Shown here piece by piece: positions 25,449 through 34,214 of a stretch of DNA of 64,000 nt. The notes under the pieces are model-generated. The model searched no databases and was not told the origin of the DNA. It saw only the letters and a list, made by a program, of their open reading frames with translations. Positions within the stretch are counted from its first letter, which is position 1, and each line of letters begins with the position of its first letter. Source of the DNA: CAZQGO01 sp964593065 (GTDB taxonomy: Bacteria > Oederibacteriota > JAAXVQ01); assembly GCA_964593065.1 (NCBI GenBank), contig CAZQGO010000015.1:1-64000 (forward strand), in the 5' to 3' direction. Both the position numbers and the translations under genes were made by a program.

Positions 25449-26528
25449 TCACGTCCCTTGCACGGAATCCCCCGGCCCGGCGGGTCGGGAGGCCTGAAGG
25501 CATGGCGGCAAATCGTCCCGGCTTTCGCGCGGCTCGAAATACCTTCGGGCCGCGGCTGCCAGCGCCGGGCCGTCACGCAGGCCCTGCAGGGGTCCCCAAA
25601 ACCAATGCGGCACGGGCAGGCAGTCCGCGAAATATTGGCAGAAGGTTTTCAACTCGCGGGCGCCCTTGGGCGTCCGCACCCGTTCACCCAGCTGCTCCAG
25701 CATGGATTCCAGGATTTCGCGCGCCGGCGGCGGAGCCGGCACCTCCCGGTCCTCCAGGCAAGCGGCGATGTCCCGGAAAAGATGCGGACGGGCCACGGCC
25801 CCTCGTCCGATCATCACCCCGTCGCATCCCGTCCGGCGGAACATGTCCAGGGCGTCTTCCGGTGTGCGCACGTCGCCGTTCCCGATCACGGGCACCTCGA
25901 CCCAGGATTTCACCTTCGCGATGCTCTCCCAGCGCGCCGGGCGGGTGAATATTTTATCCGCCTGGCGAGGATGCAGGATGATGGCGTCCGCGCCTTCCCT
26001 GGCCAGCATGCTCACGAAGCCACGCAAGCGCTCGTCTCCCGGCTCGGCCGGCAGGCGCATCTTCACGCTCAGGGGCCGCCGGGTGGCCCCCCGCAGGGCT
26101 CGCAGGGCCCGCGCGGCTTCCCGTGGCTTTTCCAGCAGCGCCGCGCCCCAGCCCTGGTTGCGAATGAATCCACGCGCACAGCCCAAGTTCCAGTCGAACC
26201 CCGCGGGTTCGAAGGCTTCCAGGCGGTGCACCGCGGCCGCCAGCGCCGCCGGGTCGTCCCCCACCAGCTGGCACATGAGGTCCGGCTCCCGTCCGAAGCC
26301 GGCATAGATCGGGGCGTTGCCGGACTCCCGCGGCACGCGCTGGGCGTTGAGCATCTCGGAATAATACAACCCGCAGCCGCCGAAGGTCCGGACCACCGCC
26401 CGGAACGCGCGGCTGGTGAGGTCCATCATGGGGGCCAGGAGCAGGGGCGGCGCAACCTCGAGGCTCCGCAGCCGCAGCCGGCGCCGTGAACCCGCAGGAC
26501 CCCGGCTTCCCTCCGGGGATTTTTTCAA
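25449..26528 (-). CDS. dus: tRNA-dihydrouridine synthase
   Basis: 359 residues. FMN-dependent enzyme that reduces uridine in the tRNA D-loop. Motifs: LLAPMMDLTSRAFRAVVRTF at the N-terminus (Dus proteins normally read APMAGVTD), FDWNLGCA with the catalytic cysteine region, SVKMRL, IILHPRQADKIFTRPARW and VIGNGDV. It belongs to the broad DusB/DusA group, but the exact subclass is not clear. No ATG fits: the frame runs back into nadE, and a TTG at 26528 preceded by GGGAG, four bases after the nadE stop, is the best start. The first Met (position 34) would cut into the conserved N-terminus. Confidence 0.85.
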   Translation of the reverse strand: MKKSPEGSRGPAGSRRRLRLRSLEVAPPLLLAPMMDLTSRAFRAVVRTFGGCGLYYSEMLNAQRVPRESGNAPIYAGFGREPDLMCQLVGDDPAALAAAVHRLEAFEPAGFDWNLGCARGFIRNQGWGAALLEKPREAARALRALRGATRRPLSVKMRLPAEPGDERLRGFVSMLAREGADAIILHPRQADKIFTRPARWESIAKVKSWVEVPVIGNGDVRTPEDALDMFRRTGCDGVMIGRGAVARPHLFRDIAACLEDREVPAPPPAREILESMLEQLGERVRTPKGARELKTFCQYFADCLPVPHWFWGPLQGLRDGPALAAAARRYFEPRESRDDLPPCLQASRPAGPGDSVQGT

Positions 26529-26532
26529 GGCC

Positions 26533-28233
26533 CTACTCCCTGTCCGCGTGATACGCATTGGTGATGGGCAACCGCCGGTCCCGGCCGAAGGCCTTGGGTG
26601 TGATTTTGACCCCGGGCGGGGCTTGGCGCCGCTTGTATTCGCTGCGATCCACACGCCGCAGCACCTCCCGCACGACATCCTGCTCCCACCCCAAAGCCGA
26701 GATTTCCCGGACCGAGCGGTCCTCCTCGACGTAGGCGTGCAGAATGGGGTCAAGTACCGCGTAGGGCGGCAGGGAATCCTCGTCCTTCTGGTTGAGCCGC
26801 AATTCCGCCGAGGGCGCCCGCTCCAGGATGCTCTCCGGGATGACCACCCCGCGGCGGTTGACCAGTGCCGCCAGGCGGTAAACCAGGGTTTTGGGGACAT
26901 CCTTGATGACCGCAAAGCCGCCGGCCATGTCGCCGTAGAGGGTGCAGTAGCCGGTGGCGGTTTCGCTTTTATTGCCGGTGGTCAGGACCAGCCAGCCGAA
27001 GCGATTCGACAGGGCCATCAGCAGGGTTCCGCGGATGCGCGCCTGCAGGTTTTCATGGGTGACGCCCTCTTCGCCCGGCCCCAGAACCGGGCCGAGGATT
27101 TCGCGGAAGGTTTTGAAAATCGGTTCGATCGGAAGGGTCAGCAGACGGGTGGCCAGGTTTCCGGCGAGGCGTTGCGCGTCCCGCAGCGTCTCCGGGGAAG
27201 TGAAGGTCGAGGGCATGGTGACGGTCACGACGTTTTCCGCGCCCAGGGCCTCCGCCGCCACCGCCGCGGTCAGGGCGGAATCAATGCCGCCGCTTAACCC
27301 CACCACGACCTGGGCAAAACCGTTCTTGCGGACGTAATCCCGCGTGCCGAGAACCAGGGCGGCGCGGACTTCCTCCTCCAGGCTCAGGACCGGTACGGGT
27401 GGCGGCGCCGCCTCCGCCCCGGGCGATTCCCCGCCTGTTGCGGCCAGGGCCAGGAACCGGGAGGCGGCGTGCGGCGCTGGCCGGTCTCGCCTCCGGACTT
27501 CGGGAATATCCACCACGAGGAGGTTTTCCTCGAAGCGGGAACTGCCGGCGGCCACGATGCCCTCCGGCAGGACCAGCAGGCCGCCGCCGTCGAAGACGAG
27601 TTCGTCCTGTCCGCCGACCAAGTTGCAATAACAAACCGCAGCCCCGGTCCGGCGGGAGAAGTCCTTCAGGATTTTCTGCCGCACGGCCAGCTTGCCGGCA
27701 TAAAAAGGGGAGGCCGAAAGGTTCAGCACGATATCCATGCCGCCCGCACGCACCGCTTGTTCCACGCTGCCGCCCGTCACCCAGATGTCCTCGCATACGC
27801 TCACGGCCAGGCGCAGTCCCCCCCAGGTCAGGCCGAGCACCGTTTCTCCGGGCGCAAAGTATCGTTTCTCGTCGAACACGCCGTAGTTGGGCAGCTCAAG
27901 CTTGCGGTGGGTCCCCAGCAGGCGGCCCTGCTGCAAGACGGCCGCGGCATTGAACAGGTGTTCACCGTCCGTTTCCGGGAAGCCCACCACGGCGGCCATG
28001 TCCCGAACCCGGCCGGCCAGCCGGGCCAGGGCGCCCTGGCAATCCTGGATGAACTGGGGTTTGAACAGCAGATCTTCGGGTGGATATCCGCACAGAGCCA
28101 GTTCCGGGAACAGGGCCAGGTCGGCGCCCGCCGCTTCGGCCCGGTCCAGGCCGTCCTGCAGCTTGGCCAGGTTGCCTTCCAAGTCCCCCATGCAGGGATT
28201 GCATTGGATCATGGCGATGCGGATGCGGCCCAT
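26533..28233 (-). CDS. nadE: Glutamine-dependent NAD+ synthetase
   Basis: 566 residues, the two-domain form. N-terminal nitrilase-type glutaminase: Glu in LALFPELALCGYP, Lys in HRKLELPNY, Cys in VSVCEDIW, which release ammonia from glutamine. C-terminal synthetase: the PP-loop SGGIDSALTAAVAAEALG, and GNKSETATGYCTLYGD for ATP and deamido-NAD binding. It converts deamido-NAD to NAD in the last step of NAD synthesis. ATG 28233 has GAGGCG eight bases upstream; GTG 28248 is an unlikely longer start. The stop is four bases before the likely TTG start of dus. Confidence 0.95.
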   Translation of the reverse strand: MGRIRIAMIQCNPCMGDLEGNLAKLQDGLDRAEAAGADLALFPELALCGYPPEDLLFKPQFIQDCQGALARLAGRVRDMAAVVGFPETDGEHLFNAAAVLQQGRLLGTHRKLELPNYGVFDEKRYFAPGETVLGLTWGGLRLAVSVCEDIWVTGGSVEQAVRAGGMDIVLNLSASPFYAGKLAVRQKILKDFSRRTGAAVCYCNLVGGQDELVFDGGGLLVLPEGIVAAGSSRFEENLLVVDIPEVRRRDRPAPHAASRFLALAATGGESPGAEAAPPPVPVLSLEEEVRAALVLGTRDYVRKNGFAQVVVGLSGGIDSALTAAVAAEALGAENVVTVTMPSTFTSPETLRDAQRLAGNLATRLLTLPIEPIFKTFREILGPVLGPGEEGVTHENLQARIRGTLLMALSNRFGWLVLTTGNKSETATGYCTLYGDMAGGFAVIKDVPKTLVYRLAALVNRRGVVIPESILERAPSAELRLNQKDEDSLPPYAVLDPILHAYVEEDRSVREISALGWEQDVVREVLRRVDRSEYKRRQAPPGVKITPKAFGRDRRLPITNAYHADRE

Positions 28234-28263
28234 GGGTACTCGCCTCACTTCCCGAGAGCGCGG

Positions 28264-29598
28264 CTATTGGACGCGGTAAATGCGCAGCTTCTGGCGCGGA
28301 TAGATGTATTTCTTATCCCGCGTGGCGGGATTCCATTTCTGGATTTTGGCGATGGTGGTGTGGTGTTTGCGCGCAATGGTATACAGGCTGTCTCCCGGCC
28401 TGACCTGGTACACCACGTACACGCCCTTGAATTTCCGGCGCGACAGTTCCTCGTCCGACAGGACTTTCCGGTTTTCGGGCAAGGCTGCGTACGCATCCCG
28501 AAAGGTTGCGGCCGAGCCCTCGGGCAGCCGCAGGGGATACGGTTGGTCTCCCGGCGGCGTGCAGCCCTTGGTCAATTCCGTGTTCAAATCCGAGATGACG
28601 GTGGGCGTTACCCCGCAGCAGTCCGCGATGACCTTGAAATCCACGCCGCCGGGGACTTCGACTTCCTCGTATTCCAAGCCGGTTTCGCGCACCGGGCTGA
28701 AGCCGTACAGCTCCGGCTCGCGGCTGATGACCAGGGCCGCGTAAAACTTCGGCACATAGGTCTCGGTTTCCGGGGGGAGTGCCAGCTGCCAGAAATCGCG
28801 CGTTCCCTGGCCGCGGATGGCCTGCCAGACGCGCCCGGAGCCGGCATTGTAGGCCGCCAGGGCCAGGTCCCAGTCCCCGAATTCATGGTATAAAGCCTTG
28901 AGGTGGTCGATGGCGGCCAAGGTGGCCTTGTCGGGATCGCGCCGTTCGTCGATCCAGTAGTCATTCTTCAGCCCCACCATCTCGCCCGTGCTTTGGATGA
29001 ACTGGAACAGGCCCACCGCCTGCTTGGAGGAGCGGTTCCTGGGATTGAATCCCGATTCCACCAGGGCGATGTAGACCAGATCCTCGGGCAGGCCTTCCTG
29101 CCGGAAATATTTCCTCAGGGTCGGGAGATAACGGCCCGAGCGCCGCAGCCAGCGGGCGAACTCCTCGCGGCTGGTCGTCAGGTAGCGGTCAATCTCACGT
29201 TCGATCCTGGCATTGTACGGCACGGGCAGGGTAAAGCGCTCGGGTTCCAGTTCGGGCGACACTTCATAGAGCAGCCGGTTCAAGCGCACGGTCAGCAGGG
29301 CCAGCTGGGAGCTGATTTCGGCGAAATGCCTGCTCTTGGCGTTCAGGGTCGCGCCCTCCGAATATACGATCCGGCCCGCGGCCAGGGCTTCATCCTCGGC
29401 GCCCGGAAAATCCCCCTCGTCATACTTGGCCAATGCGGTCTCCAGATGCGCATGGGCCGCGGTTAAAAGATCCTCCTGGGGCGGAGTGCCGCCGGCGAAG
29501 GCCGGCAGGCCCGCGGACGCAAAACCCCAGCTGGCGGCCACCAGCAACCACGCCGCCGCGGATTGGCGACCTCCTCGGGGTTTTGAGATGTGCCGCAT
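28264..29598 (-). CDS. mltD: Membrane-bound lytic murein transglycosylase D-like protein
   Basis: 444 residues with a signal peptide (about 12-35, ending AFA). The middle (about 140-300) is an SLT domain: the catalytic Glu is in ALVESGFNPRNRSSKQ, followed by AVGLFQFIQSTG and, later, ALAAYNAGSGRV. It cleaves glycan strands of peptidoglycan with anhydro-muropeptide formation. A single C-terminal LysM repeat (VRPGDSLYTIARKHHTTIAKI, about 395-440) binds peptidoglycan. E. coli MltD has two LysM repeats and is a lipoprotein; no lipobox is evident here. ATG 29598 has AGGAG eight bases upstream; the frame continuing to 30591 is a chance extension. Confidence 0.9.
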   Translation of the reverse strand: MRHISKPRGGRQSAAAWLLVAASWGFASAGLPAFAGGTPPQEDLLTAAHAHLETALAKYDEGDFPGAEDEALAAGRIVYSEGATLNAKSRHFAEISSQLALLTVRLNRLLYEVSPELEPERFTLPVPYNARIEREIDRYLTTSREEFARWLRRSGRYLPTLRKYFRQEGLPEDLVYIALVESGFNPRNRSSKQAVGLFQFIQSTGEMVGLKNDYWIDERRDPDKATLAAIDHLKALYHEFGDWDLALAAYNAGSGRVWQAIRGQGTRDFWQLALPPETETYVPKFYAALVISREPELYGFSPVRETGLEYEEVEVPGGVDFKVIADCCGVTPTVISDLNTELTKGCTPPGDQPYPLRLPEGSAATFRDAYAALPENRKVLSDEELSRRKFKGVYVVYQVRPGDSLYTIARKHHTTIAKIQKWNPATRDKKYIYPRQKLRIYRVQ

Positions 29599-29825
29599 AG
29601 ACAGACTCCTGTTTTCAGCCGTCGCGCCGGGGCCGGGCGGCTTACCGGAAGCTGGCCGGTCCCACTTCGACCGATGAAAATTGGCAATCAGGTTAGCAAA
29701 AGTCCGGGATTTTGACAAGCCCGGCGGCGCGCATTTTTCATGGGCCGCGGCGGGCCCCAGCCAGGGGGAGGGTCTGGACGCGGCCTCGTCTCCTGAGAAG
29801 GACCGGGAGGGTTTCGACAGGGACT

Positions 29826-30587
29826 TCAGAGGCTGAGCAATTCTGCGGTCCGCTCCTTGGTGTCGATGACCGCGAACCGGCCGTCCGCCAGCGCGCCGGG
29901 ATTGACGACCAGGGTGGAGCCCAGGATTTCGCTGCCCGCGGCCGAGGTGACATGTCCGCAGAAGAGAAAGGAGGGCGAGACCGTGTGAATGATGTCGTTC
30001 ACGAACGGGCTGCCGCGGTGTAGCCCGCCATCCAAATCCAGACGGCACACCGGCGGAGTATGGAACAGCAGGATGCGGGGAGGATTCAAGAAATGCATGC
30101 GGCGGGTGCCGAAAATGCATTCCTGGCGGGGATAGCGCAGGAAAAAATAATCCTCCTTTTCCTGTTCCGTGATCTCCCCCCCGAAGCCCGTAAAGACGTA
30201 CGCGCCGACTTTGGTGATGTTTTCGTGAAGCAAAATGATGTTGTCGGAGAGAAAAGCCGCCTGCTGCATGAACAGGAAGTAGCGTTCCTCCGGGGCGTCC
30301 AAGTGCCCCGGAACGACCAGGATGGGAATCCCCAGGGAGTCGAGCTGGGCGCAGAAGCCCTTGTACAAGCGCAGGTCTTCCAGGGCCTCTTCCAGAATGT
30401 CCACGGCATTGCGGTTGGGGATTTTCCCCTCGTTTTGGGCCGCGTTCCACTCCGCCAAGCGCGACTGCCCGCGAACGATGTTTCCGCAAAAGCACAACGC
30501 ATCCAGGGTATAATCCCGGCAACGACGGATCAGCTCGTCGAGTCGCTCCGGATTGCCGATGAGATCGGAAGCCAGCAGAATCTGCAT
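29826..30587 (-). CDS. Calcineurin-like metallophosphoesterase with degenerate metal site
   Basis: 253 residues. The fold order matches YfcE/YvnB-like phosphoesterases: MQILLASDLIGN at the N-terminus, CFCGNIV, VVPGHLDAP, ILLFHTPP, FCGHVTSAAG and LVVNPGALADGRFAVID. Several metal ligands differ: Ile replaces His in the usual DxH(G)N, Asn-Ile replaces Asp in GDxVD, and His replaces Asn in GNHE. The fold is clear, but whether it binds two metals and is active is doubtful. Cytoplasmic. ATG 30587. It lies 97 bases after the 30685-31308 gene and 227 bases before mltD. Confidence 0.75.
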   Translation of the reverse strand: MQILLASDLIGNPERLDELIRRCRDYTLDALCFCGNIVRGQSRLAEWNAAQNEGKIPNRNAVDILEEALEDLRLYKGFCAQLDSLGIPILVVPGHLDAPEERYFLFMQQAAFLSDNIILLHENITKVGAYVFTGFGGEITEQEKEDYFFLRYPRQECIFGTRRMHFLNPPRILLFHTPPVCRLDLDGGLHRGSPFVNDIIHTVSPSFLFCGHVTSAAGSEILGSTLVVNPGALADGRFAVIDTKERTAELLSL

Positions 30588-30684
30588 GCACGGACTCTTC
30601 CCGTTGCCGAAGGCGGCGCTACCCGTTACCGCCGGAAGCGTACGGCCGGCGGCGCCGGCGCGGGAAAAGGGGGAAACACCACCT

Positions 30685-31308
30685 TTACACGGAGGTTAGG
30701 AGGCGACGGTCGGTCAGCAGCACGACGCCACCGCGGGAACGCATGTAGCCGTCGCGGGTTTTCTGCCATTTCACCCGCAAATGGCGGGCCCGGCTCCCCG
30801 CCGCGGCCAGCAGCCGGCCGCGCGTTCCCGCCAACAAGTAGCGGTTGCGCGGCAGTTTGTAATTAACGAGCAGCATCACGGGACTGCCCTTGGGAATTTT
30901 GGGCTGGCCGTAAAAATGCACGGCGTATCCAAGCTGATTTTCAAAATATTCGTTCTTGCTGCGGGTGGCCAGGAAGTCGTGAACTTTCCCGGCAAAGCGC
31001 TCAATCCGGTTCACGATGGCGAAGGTCTTGGCCTGGCGGCTGGTCAGTTGCTCCTTGAGCATGAGGCGGAAGGCCAGCTTGATTTGATCCCAGTAGCGGA
31101 AGACCACGTCCTCGATGTTCTCCACCCACAACTTGATGGTGCCGTCCTGTTTGACCCAGCCCTTGAGGTAATTGTCATAGCCGCCCGGGTGCAAGCCCGC
31201 CCGGTCGATGATTTCCTGGTGGGATTTGTCGCTGATATACGTGTGCTTTTCCAAATCCACGAGAAATTTCTTGTCCCGTGAGAACGCTCCGTTTTCAGAC
31301 CAGGGCAT
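30685..31308 (-). CDS. Hypothetical protein, soluble, basic C-terminus
   Basis: 207 residues from ATG 31308 with GAGGAG nine bases upstream. The body is mixed helical, with KSHQEIIDRAGLHPGGYDNY near 28 and LAFRLMLKEQLTSRQAKTFAIVNRIERF near 78. The last 45 residues are Arg-rich (AGTRGRLLAAAGSRARHLRVKW). No signal peptide, metal motif or known fold. A clear promoter precedes it at 31439-31467, so it may lead the transcript that continues into the phosphoesterase and mltD. Unknown function; the basic tail may bind nucleic acid. Confidence 0.6.
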   Translation of the reverse strand: MPWSENGAFSRDKKFLVDLEKHTYISDKSHQEIIDRAGLHPGGYDNYLKGWVKQDGTIKLWVENIEDVVFRYWDQIKLAFRLMLKEQLTSRQAKTFAIVNRIERFAGKVHDFLATRSKNEYFENQLGYAVHFYGQPKIPKGSPVMLLVNYKLPRNRYLLAGTRGRLLAAAGSRARHLRVKWQKTRDGYMRSRGGVVLLTDRRLLTSV

Positions 31309-31438
31309 GGCAGTGTGCTCCTCCTCGGATCAAGGCATCCGGAGATTGCGGGGTCGCGTTGAGGACCGCGCCACGGCCGTTCCGCACGGCGATGACGCCG
31401 TGACTGCGGTCGCGTTCTGAGCTTCCAAAATAATATTT

Positions 31439-31467
31439 ATTATATAGCAGCCCCGGGGCCGCGACAA
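31439..31467 (-). promoter_or_regulatory. Sigma-70 promoter for the 30685-31308 gene
   Basis: Minus strand: TTGTCG (31467-31462), 17-base spacer, TATAAT (31444-31439). It lies inside the only AT-rich patch between the STAS operon and this gene. Confidence 0.65.
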
Positions 31468-31495
31468 TGTAAAAATCCCGCCCTCCGGCCGCGTC

Positions 31496-32767
31496 CTACT
31501 CGTCCGCGTCGTCCGGGGCCGCGTATTGTTTGATCAGGGTCAGCTGGTTGAAATTGGCGTTGCTTTCATACCGGACCTGGTCCATCAATTGGTTGACCAG
31601 CAATCCCCCCACGCCCCTCTTCATGCCCTTGAGCACGCTGGATTTCACGGAAATGTCCTTGTTCTTGGTGACATCATACGGATCCCCGTAATCGCGGATC
31701 TGGATTTTCACCTGCTTTTTCTGGAAATCCATGCGCAGCCTGAAGATCTGCCAGGGATCAAAATCGTTGCCGTGTTCGATCAGATTGAGCAGGATTTCCT
31801 CGATGGCCAAGGCGACGGCGTTCGTGGTCACCTCGTCCATGCCTTCCTGCCGGCACAACCCGCTGATCGTCTGCCGGATGATTCCGAGGTAATTGACGTC
31901 CGTGTTGATTTTCAGCTCCATGCCCTTGTAGCGGGATTTGCGCCTGCGTGCCAGGCTGCCCGGTTTGAGCGTCAGCAGGTTGGCCCAGGGATCGACGAAA
32001 AAAGTCTCGTCGCAGTTTTCGCAGCGGTAGATGTCCGACGCCTTGGCCACGATTTCCGCCTGGCAGGTGCGGCAATGAACCGTCACGGGGAATTGGGCCT
32101 TGTTGGGCTTCTCCTTGGCTTCGACCGTAAATTCCGCGTGCCGGCGGCCGTCGTCGATCGTGAGAGTGACCCGGCCCGGCGCGGTCACCACGACCTTCCC
32201 CTCCCAGACGCCGTTTTTAAAACCGGACAATTCCGCCGGCAGAACCAGGCCGCTGGTCACGCTGACCTTGGGCCGGTCCTTATACTCCGTGACGGTCTGC
32301 TCGGCCGCATCGCGCGCCTCCACCCGCAGCTGGAATTCGGTGCCGCAAAAAATCTCGCCGTCGGGCGTGGAAACGTGGAAGCGGTCCGCCTGTTCGACGA
32401 TCTTAGGCGCCGTGGTCCAGTTCTTCGCGCCGGATTCGTCGGGCAAAAACTCCATCATGTCGGTCAGGCCGATGGACTCGAAAACTTTCATGATTTTCTT
32501 CGAACCCAGGCAGGCCTTGATGTCTCCGCCCTTGTGCGCGCGCGCCTGCTGCAACTGGCTGACAAACACCCCGATGCCCGCCGAACTGATGTACTCCACC
32601 TCGGACAGATTCACCAGCAGGCGATGGTGTCCCTGCCGCAGCAGGTTCTCCAGCTCCTTTTCGAAGGCCGGAGCCGTGTCGGCGTCGATCACACCTTTGA
32701 TGCGCAGCAAGGTCACGTCCGGATTGTATTTGCTCTTCCCGTATGAGATTTCCATGTTCTGGGCCAT
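31496..32767 (-). CDS. Self-contained partner-switch protein: STAS antagonist fused to anti-sigma-type ATPase (copy A)
   Basis: 423 residues from ATG 32767 (AAGGAG 12 bases upstream). Residues 1-105: STAS domain, the RsbV/SpoIIAA fold, with the phosphorylatable-serine site EYISSAGIGVFVSQ. About 130-235: a beta-sandwich region with regular strands (FHVSTPDGEIFCGTEFQLRV). About 240-265: a zinc ribbon with CRTC and CENC. About 290-420: an RsbW/SpoIIAB-type ATPase with N-box EEILLNLIEHGNDF, RDYGDPYD and GVGGLLVNQLMDQV. Normally the STAS protein and the kinase are separate and switch partners; here they share one chain. It is the last gene of the folE2 operon and paralogous to the gene just upstream. 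No sigma factor or phosphatase is adjacent. Confidence 0.85.
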   Translation of the reverse strand: MAQNMEISYGKSKYNPDVTLLRIKGVIDADTAPAFEKELENLLRQGHHRLLVNLSEVEYISSAGIGVFVSQLQQARAHKGGDIKACLGSKKIMKVFESIGLTDMMEFLPDESGAKNWTTAPKIVEQADRFHVSTPDGEIFCGTEFQLRVEARDAAEQTVTEYKDRPKVSVTSGLVLPAELSGFKNGVWEGKVVVTAPGRVTLTIDDGRRHAEFTVEAKEKPNKAQFPVTVHCRTCQAEIVAKASDIYRCENCDETFFVDPWANLLTLKPGSLARRRKSRYKGMELKINTDVNYLGIIRQTISGLCRQEGMDEVTTNAVALAIEEILLNLIEHGNDFDPWQIFRLRMDFQKKQVKIQIRDYGDPYDVTKNKDISVKSSVLKGMKRGVGGLLVNQLMDQVRYESNANFNQLTLIKQYAAPDDADE

Positions 32768-32891
32768 GACGAGTCCAACTCCTTCCACAGGGGATACCCG
32801 CGACCCGTGCCGGATCCGGCGTTCCCCGTAGTATACCACCGGACCGCGGGCTTGGAAACCCGTGCGCTGCCGATTCCGGTTGCCGGTGCTT

Positions 32892-34214
32892 TCAGGCCTT
32901 CCCGTCCGCGCCCGGCGAAACGGCCCGCGGCCCTCCGCCGCCGCGGCGCAGGCGCCGGACCTCGGGCGAATATTTTTTCAGCAGGGTCAGCTGGTTGAAC
33001 CTTTTGAACCGGCGGTAGGTGACCCGGTCCATGAGCTGGTTGATCAGCATCCCGCCCACGCCGCCCCGCATGCCCTTCTGAATGCAGGTCTTGATCGATT
33101 GGCTGCGGTGGCTCGTGATGTCGAAGGGCTCTCCGAAGTCACGGATCTGGACCAGCAACTGGCGCTCCTGGAAGCGCAGCTTCAGGATCACGCGCGTATC
33201 GGGGTCGAAATGATTGCTGTGCTCGATGATGTTCAGCAGGGCCTCCTCGGCCGTCAGGATCACCTCGTTGATCGTCACCTCGTCCAGTTGCTCCTGCTCG
33301 CACAGGCCGGTGATGAAGCGGCGGATGGAATTCAGGTAATTCACGTCGCCGTTGATCTTGAGTTCCATGCCTTTGTTCCGGGCCTTGGCGGGTTTGGTCA
33401 GGCTGCCGGATTTCAAGGTAATGACGTGGGCCCAGGCGTCCACGTAGAAGATCTCGTCGCAGCGGGCGCAGCGGTAAATATCCATGCCCTTGACCGTGGC
33501 GGAATGTCCGCAGCGGCGGCAGCGAACGGTCTGCGGGAAAACGGCGCGGTTGCTTTCCTCCCGGACCAGCAGATTGAACCGGCTTTCGATTTGGCCGTCC
33601 ACGGCGATGAGGGTCAGCATCCCGGCGTCCGTCAGCACCACCTGCCCTTCCCAAATCCCCCGCTGGAAGCCGGAGAGCACCCGGGGCAGCACCAGCCCGC
33701 TGTTCACGATCAACTGGGGATCGCCCTGGTATTCTTCCACGATTCTTTGGCTGGCGTCGCGGGCCTCGACCCGCAGCTGGAACTCCCGCCCGCACTGGAT
33801 TTCGCCCTCCGACACCGCGAAGGCGAAGTGATCGACCTGCTCGGGAAGGGCCTGGGCCGGATGCCAGACGCGCACCTCGGACTCGTCGGCCAGCACATCC
33901 AGCATGCTGGTGAGCCCGATGGATTCAAACACCTTGAGAATCTTCGGGGAGGCGCGGAAGATCTTGATGTCGCCGTCCGGCTGTTCGCGCACGGTCCGCA
34001 ACATGCCGACGAAGACACCGATGCCGGCGGAGCTGATGTAGGTGACGCCGGCTAAGTCCACCAGGATCCGCGGCCGCCCTTGCGCCAGCAGATCCGCGAG
34101 CACGCGTTCGAACTCCGGGGCGGCGTTGACGTCGATGAAGCCGGTCAGGCGCAAAACCGTCACCTCCGGGTTGACGGCGCTCGGGGTCGCGACGAATTCA
34201 GCCGGTTGATCCAT
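32892..34214 (-). CDS. Self-contained partner-switch protein: STAS antagonist fused to anti-sigma-type ATPase (copy B)
   Basis: 440 residues, same domain order as its neighbour: STAS (TYISSAGIGVFVGML) at about 10-120, beta-sandwich at about 135-240, zinc ribbon CRRCG/CARCD at about 245-270, ATPase with EEALLNIIEHSNHF, RDFGEPFD and GVGGMLINQLMDRV. Extra glycine/arginine-rich tail of about 20 residues. Sequence identity to copy A is clear but far from complete, so the duplication is old. ATG 34214 has GGAGG eight bases upstream and overlaps the end of folE2 by 17 bases. Phosphorylated STAS would release the ATPase, but the released partner is unknown. Confidence 0.85.
   Translation of the reverse strand: MDQPAEFVATPSAVNPEVTVLRLTGFIDVNAAPEFERVLADLLAQGRPRILVDLAGVTYISSAGIGVFVGMLRTVREQPDGDIKIFRASPKILKVFESIGLTSMLDVLADESEVRVWHPAQALPEQVDHFAFAVSEGEIQCGREFQLRVEARDASQRIVEEYQGDPQLIVNSGLVLPRVLSGFQRGIWEGQVVLTDAGMLTLIAVDGQIESRFNLLVREESNRAVFPQTVRCRRCGHSATVKGMDIYRCARCDEIFYVDAWAHVITLKSGSLTKPAKARNKGMELKINGDVNYLNSIRRFITGLCEQEQLDEVTINEVILTAEEALLNIIEHSNHFDPDTRVILKLRFQERQLLVQIRDFGEPFDITSHRSQSIKTCIQKGMRGGVGGMLINQLMDRVTYRRFKRFNQLTLLKKYSPEVRRLRRGGGGPRAVSPGADGKA

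Noticed and set aside
27469..28893. 474-codon plus-strand frame opposite nadE and mltD
   Set aside because: Spans two real minus-strand genes and lacks any start signal.
28264..30591. 775-codon minus-strand version of the MltD frame
   Set aside because: The first 330 codons overlap the phosphoesterase gene in another frame; the signal peptide and AGGAG place the start at 29598.
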